From Trichomonas vaginalis G3 (Eukaryota; Parabasalia; Trichomonadida; Trichomonadidae), in NCBI RefSeq assembly GCF_026262505.1, contig NC_067206.1:26055896-26119895 (forward strand): DNA of 64,000 nt, given 5' to 3'. Shown here in pieces: positions 60,915-64,000 of the stretch. Positions within the stretch are counted from its first letter, which is position 1. The number at the start of each line of letters is the position of its first letter. A program made the translations under genes and the position numbers. A model generated the notes under the pieces. The model was not told the origin of the DNA, made no database searches, and saw only the letters and a list, made by a program, of their open reading frames with translations.

Positions 60915-61166
60915 AATATAATTTTTTAATACGGTTGAGGTGTTGATTTGGTTGCCAACTAGACTGTGGTGCAGGTTCAGGCTGTTGTTAACAGGAGCTT
61001 GTTCTTCTGGTTCAGGGTCTTTAGGTATAATACCAACGAACTGACCTACTCTTTTACCAATATTTTTGACTCCGTTCCAAATTCCTCTTCCTACGGTTTT
61101 TATTCCATTCCATATACCTCTTCCAACTCTTCTGAAGAAGTTTCCAATACTACTGAAGAAACCCAT
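60876..61166 (-). CDS. Second pVI-like amphipathic protein of element C
   Basis: Begins MGFFSSIGNFFRRVGRGIWN with a tandem repeat (VGRGIWNGIKTVGRGIWNGV), forming strongly basic amphipathic helices, with Gly2 compatible with myristoylation. The last 40 residues are low-confidence: an alternative frame from about 60990 is Pro/Gln-rich (QQPEPAPQSSWQPNQH), like the end of 56950-57350, so a frameshift is likely there. Confidence 0.55.
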   Translation of the reverse strand: MGFFSSIGNFFRRVGRGIWNGIKTVGRGIWNGVKNIGKRVGQFVGIIPKDPEPEEQAPVNNSLNLHHSLVGNQINTSTVLKNYILPFDSSCNETKF

Positions 61167-61184
61167 TTTACTATATGTAAAAAT

Positions 61185-61547
61185 CTAATGTCCGCCTAGT
61201 CTCTTACGTTTCCTTCTGAGTTCCATAGCATTTTTTAACTGGAGCTCATACATTCTGTTTCTCCTCTGGTAGAAAACATATTCTGGGTCAACTCCTGTGT
61301 TCGCGTCATCTGCATAAAGTTGTTTATATCCCACTTCGGGGTTTGTATAAAACTCTTTCCATCTCATATTTGCATACCATGGTGGCAAACCTAACGCAGC
61401 GTCATTTGACATGGCAGTTTGCATTTGTACATCTGTTGGCACTTGACCATAGTTTGCCATTGCAGTTTGTATTCTAACTTCATTTGGAATATTCTCTGGG
61501 TTTGGTTGTCCAGGTTGCTGTGCATTCGCTAAGTTCTGTGCGTCCAT
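61185..61547 (-). CDS. Small Gln/Asn-rich virion-type protein (120 aa)
   Basis: Intact. Contains an internal repeat (VRIQTAMANYGQVPTD / VQMQTAMSNDAALGLP), a Trp/Tyr-rich centre (PPWYANMRWKEFYTNPEVG) and a basic end (ELRRKRKRLGGH). Promoter GATATTTTTATCTAATATTAAATG. No family recognised. Confidence 0.5.
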   Translation of the reverse strand: MDAQNLANAQQPGQPNPENIPNEVRIQTAMANYGQVPTDVQMQTAMSNDAALGLPPWYANMRWKEFYTNPEVGYKQLYADDANTGVDPEYVFYQRRNRMYELQLKNAMELRRKRKRLGGH

Positions 61548-61570
61548 TTAATATTAGATAAAAATATCTC

Positions 61571-61702
61571 TTACGAGTACATATGCTGAACATTTGCAGG
61601 CATTGGTTCATCTTCATATTCTCTGTACTTTTCTGCCACGTCAAATAAATAAATGACACAATGGAAAAAACCTAAAACAAGTAGTCCTATTTCAAACCAC
61701 AT
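61571..61702 (-). CDS. Small single-pass membrane peptide (43 aa)
   Basis: MWFEIGLLVLGFFHCVIYLF forms one hydrophobic membrane segment, followed by an acidic tail (EKYREYEDEP). Its start overlaps the end of the methyltransferase gene by 16 bp, which implies translational or transcriptional linkage. No homologue known. Confidence 0.45.
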   Translation of the reverse strand: MWFEIGLLVLGFFHCVIYLFDVAEKYREYEDEPMPANVQHMYS

Positions 61703-62505
61703 TTACTTACTAATAAAATTTCTTTGTTATGACACTTTCTCCGGTTTATAGGACCTCTCTCATATTCTATCTTGTCATATCTAAACTCATAGTCATGTAT
61801 GTCCTCTAACCATCTCATAACGGTTTCCAAACCACTTTTATCGGATGTAAAGTAAAAGCATGGATGGTTATGTAAAACGTCTAAAGTTTCTAAAGAGTCT
61901 CTCAAAGTCCAGTCTACTTGGTATTGAAAATCCCATGTGTTATAGAACGGCGGGTCCACTATAAAGAAAACATTTTCCTTGTCTTTATATTTTTCATACA
62001 ACTCTGTCCAATGACATCTCACAAACTCTATACCCTCAATATATTTTTCTATGTCCTCTTTGAAAACATTTGTATAGTTAAGATATAAAACGTTTGACAT
62101 AAGTGTTTCAATGTCATGAACTCTTATAGAACCACTATATAATAGTCTAGCAGATATACTATCCCAGTCTATATATTCTGCTTTTTTCAAAACCTCTCTC
62201 ACAATATTTTTCTTATCTAATGGTATACGTTCCATCTTACCTATAGGTATCTTTTCTTTTAACTCTTTCAATATTTTGTTAGTGTCTGGAATATGTTTGA
62301 GACGGTCCATATAGTTGTCGAAGTCATTGCATATAATCTTTGAGTCTGGGAATATTGTATGGCACAAATGGGATATATAGAAACTTCCACCGAACAAATC
62401 TACAAATGTTAGACCATTCGGTAGTTTCTTAAGTTCTCTCAATAGAATATCTTTACATTTACTCTTATTTCCAAAGAACGGTAACGGTGGTTTTGTAAAA
62501 TTCAT
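61687..62505 (-). CDS. DNA N6-adenine methyltransferase (Dam-like)
   Basis: 272 residues, intact. The AdoMet-binding motif region is PLPFFGNKSK (8-17) and TFVDLFGGSF (33-42); the catalytic motif IV is FIVDPPFYNT (DPPF at about 184-187). The order FxGxK then DPPF is that of the alpha-class D12/Dam family. It would methylate adenine in element or host DNA. Lies in the terminal repeat, so the left arm once carried a second copy. Starts after ATTTTTATTATATATATAAA-type sequence. Confidence 0.88.
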   Translation of the reverse strand: MNFTKPPLPFFGNKSKCKDILLRELKKLPNGLTFVDLFGGSFYISHLCHTIFPDSKIICNDFDNYMDRLKHIPDTNKILKELKEKIPIGKMERIPLDKKNIVREVLKKAEYIDWDSISARLLYSGSIRVHDIETLMSNVLYLNYTNVFKEDIEKYIEGIEFVRCHWTELYEKYKDKENVFFIVDPPFYNTWDFQYQVDWTLRDSLETLDVLHNHPCFYFTSDKSGLETVMRWLEDIHDYEFRYDKIEYERGPINRRKCHNKEILLVSKCGLK

Positions 62506-62914
62506 TTTATATATATAATAAAAATGTTTTTACCTGAAAAGTGACAGAAAAGTGACGAAACATGAAAACTACTCGGTCAAAGTCTTGTCGGTTTTGTAAA
62601 ATAACCGTCCTATCTTGTTTTAAAATGGAGAAAAGGCTTCTCAAAGTATACTTCCTTGGAACGCCCGTAACTTTTCTGTAGCGACGATAGACCCTTACTT
62701 GTCCGGACAAAGTTGTACTATTTTGAGTGCTCTACAAAAAAAGTCAACAGCAACGACTTTCAAAAATTTTTATGGGCTAGAAGGGGCGCAGCCCCTGGGA
62801 AGCCCCCTATACCCAAAAAAACTCCATTTTATACTTCATTTATACTAAACATCTTCGGGGCTAGAGGGCACGAAGTGCCTGGAGGCCCCACTACCTTTTT
62901 TTTTTTTTTTTTTT
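61729..62914. repeat. Right terminal inverted repeat of element C
   Basis: The complete arm of about 1.19 kb; it contains most of the methyltransferase gene, a 150-bp spacer and the GC-rich hairpin block. The left arm is its deleted and expanded counterpart. The end is a run of more than 20 T. Confidence 0.85.
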
Positions 62915-62920
62915 TTTATG
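62915..62920. repeat. Probable target duplication of element C, right (TTTATG)
   Basis: Follows a run of more than 20 T and matches the hexamer at 39376-39381. Confidence 0.65.
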
Positions 62921-63703
62921 ATTACATATATACTAGACAAAAAAAAAGAAAGAAAACAAAAACCCCCTATTTGAGCACTTTTCTAAGGCACCGTTTGCTA
63001 TAATGTAAACATTTGTAAACTTTCTGACAAGAAAAAAAAATGGTATTTATAATCTTTGTCTGTAAAAGTGTTAGACAGCCCAATGTTTGACCTCTAACTA
63101 TATTTCGTTTAATTTTTGTGCGATCCTCTCTAACGGGAATTTATTTAATAGCTCCTTATGCAAGATAAAATTCTTTTACTATTTTTATTTTGTATGATGT
63201 TTTACATGTTTCATGCCATAACATTTTAAATAATGTCTAAATGGATCGCACAATCAATTCAATAAAATCGGCATACAAGATATATTCATATAATAGTACA
63301 CATCATTAGAATATTACCTGCTATGTTTCATCTCATAAAGCCTATTGTTTAAAGAATTTTCTGCATCAAAAAAACTACTCCCTGGGGAAAAAAATCTTTT
63401 TAAAATTGTGAATGATTTTTCTTATCCAAATTTCCTTTTGAATAAAGTCTTTTTGAAATTATCTATTTTAGGTTTCCTCACAGGTTAAAATTTCATTCGT
63501 TACCATTCAATTTTTGCGTGTAACCATCAGAAAGTCACTTTTCAGAATAATATTTTATAGTTTGTTATTATGGCCAAATGAAGCTAAGTATTGCCAACAG
63601 ATTTTCAAAATTCAAAACTTCCATTTTGTAAACTAAATTTTGTGAATAGTTCGTTATCATCGAAAAAAAAAATTTAGAACAAAAAAAAATTAACAATAAT
63701 AAT
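62921..63703. other. Intergenic, 783 bp
   Basis: Host AT-rich sequence. Poly-A runs and no ORF of note. No exact Inr before the kinase ATG at 63704; the 60 bp upstream are A-rich. Confidence 0.5.
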
Positions 63704-64000
63704 ATGGCGAAGGTTATGGACAAAGACAGGCTTTCTAATATCAGAATGCACTCGTCTTTAGCCCTTTCAACAAATAGGAAATCATCCACGCGTCTTAGTC
63801 AGCAGCGACCACCATCTAACAGACAACAAATGGAGTACCGTCCTATCAAAGTCATCGGTCAGGGTGCATTCGGCATTGTATATTGTGCCAGAGCTGTTGA
63901 CGGTTCAATTGTGGCTATTAAAAAGGTTTTGCTCGATCCTCGTTATAAAAATAGAGAACTTGAAACGATGCAAGAAATCAACAACAGATATTGTATTCGT
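63704..64000 (+). CDS. GSK-3/Shaggy-type protein kinase, N-terminal part
   Basis: The window ends 99 codons in. After a basic, Ser/Arg-rich 45-residue N-terminus the kinase domain begins. The glycine loop is VIGQGAFGIVYCA, the catalytic lysine lies in VAIKKVLLD, and RYKNRELETMQ follows, a signature of glycogen synthase kinase-3. GSK-3 kinases act in signalling and cell cycle control. CDK or MAPK are less likely because the KNREL motif is GSK-3-specific. Confidence 0.88.
   Translation, partial: MAKVMDKDRLSNIRMHSSLALSTNRKSSTRLSQQRPPSNRQQMEYRPIKVIGQGAFGIVYCARAVDGSIVAIKKVLLDPRYKNRELETMQEINNRYCIR

Larger units (their letters stand above)
39382..62914. mobile_element. Polinton-like element C, complete (about 23.5 kb)
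   Basis: The ends are inverted copies of A-tract-GGTAGTGGGGCC. The flanking hexamer TTTATG occurs at 39376-39381 and 62915-62920, giving a likely 6-bp duplication, although the adjacent A/T tracts make the exact edge uncertain. It carries integrase, capsid, packaging ATPase, fibre, pVI-like, VSCCG and vertex-like genes as in B, plus an SF3 helicase, KilA-N proteins, HNH nuclease and adenine methyltransferase. No polymerase B was found. It is larger than B and rich in internal repeats. Confidence 0.9.

Noticed and set aside
62507-62710. 67-codon ORF upstream of the methyltransferase
   Set aside because: It reads through the TIR without promoter context or composition of a coding region.
1-64000. 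tRNA or rRNA genes
   Set aside because: No cloverleaf or rRNA-like stretch was recognised on reading both strands; a covariance-model scan would be needed to be sure.
1-64000. Spliceosomal introns as the cause of frame breaks
   Set aside because: Breaks are one-base shifts in homopolymers or clean transposon insertions, and the trichomonad-type conserved intron ends were not seen at them.

Overview
The window looks like nuclear DNA of a parabasalid protist, most likely Trichomonas vaginalis or a close relative. The reasons are AT-rich, apparently intron-less genes; a BspA-like leucine-rich-repeat surface gene; consensus trichomonad Initiator elements (TCAYTWY) just before two host start codons; a Tvmar1-like mariner of about 1.3 kb; and several giant Maverick/Polinton elements. 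All three standard stop codons are used as stops. No database search could be run, so the species is an inference.

Layout. (1) 1-5930: right-hand part of Polinton A, degraded, with the end of a protein-primed DNA polymerase B, a broken major capsid gene and small structural genes. (2) 5931-10563: a BspA-like gene on the minus strand, cut in its coding region by one mariner (8834-10136) and followed one base after its stop codon by a second, oppositely oriented mariner (5931-7222). Polinton A appears to be inserted in the outer inverted repeat of that second mariner. (3) 10742-17660: intact host genes: two unknown proteins, an XRCC2-like RAD51 paralogue, the Rab geranylgeranyltransferase beta subunit and coatomer delta. 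(4) 17692-36332: a complete Polinton B, 18,641 bp, with 6-bp target duplication TTTTAT and inverted repeats of about 0.9-1 kb that each carry a gene. It was itself invaded by a TTAA-type miniature element (18652-19171) and by a 1.6-kb hAT-like element (25401-26997). (5) 36880-39040: a decayed host surface-protein gene. (6) 39382-62914: Polinton-like element C, about 23.5 kb, with probable target duplication TTTATG and inverted repeats carrying an adenine methyltransferase gene. (7) 63704-64000: start of a GSK-3-type kinase gene.

How the elements work. B and C share a virion-like module: major capsid protein, A32/FtsK-like packaging ATPase, glycine-rich amphipathic pVI-like proteins, a phage-type tail-fibre/collar protein, a candidate vertex protein, a VSCCG-motif protein and an rve integrase. 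They differ in replication genes. B, like A, has a protein-primed DNA polymerase B. C has no recognisable polymerase but has a D5-like SF3 helicase, two KilA-N proteins, an HNH nuclease and the methyltransferase. No adenovirus-type protease was recognised in either. Many element genes are broken by single-base frameshifts while neighbouring single-copy host genes are open, so this looks like decay more than poor sequence. Element genes share a start-proximal T-tract plus AAATG arrangement, and several divergent pairs have only 17-19 bp between their start codons.
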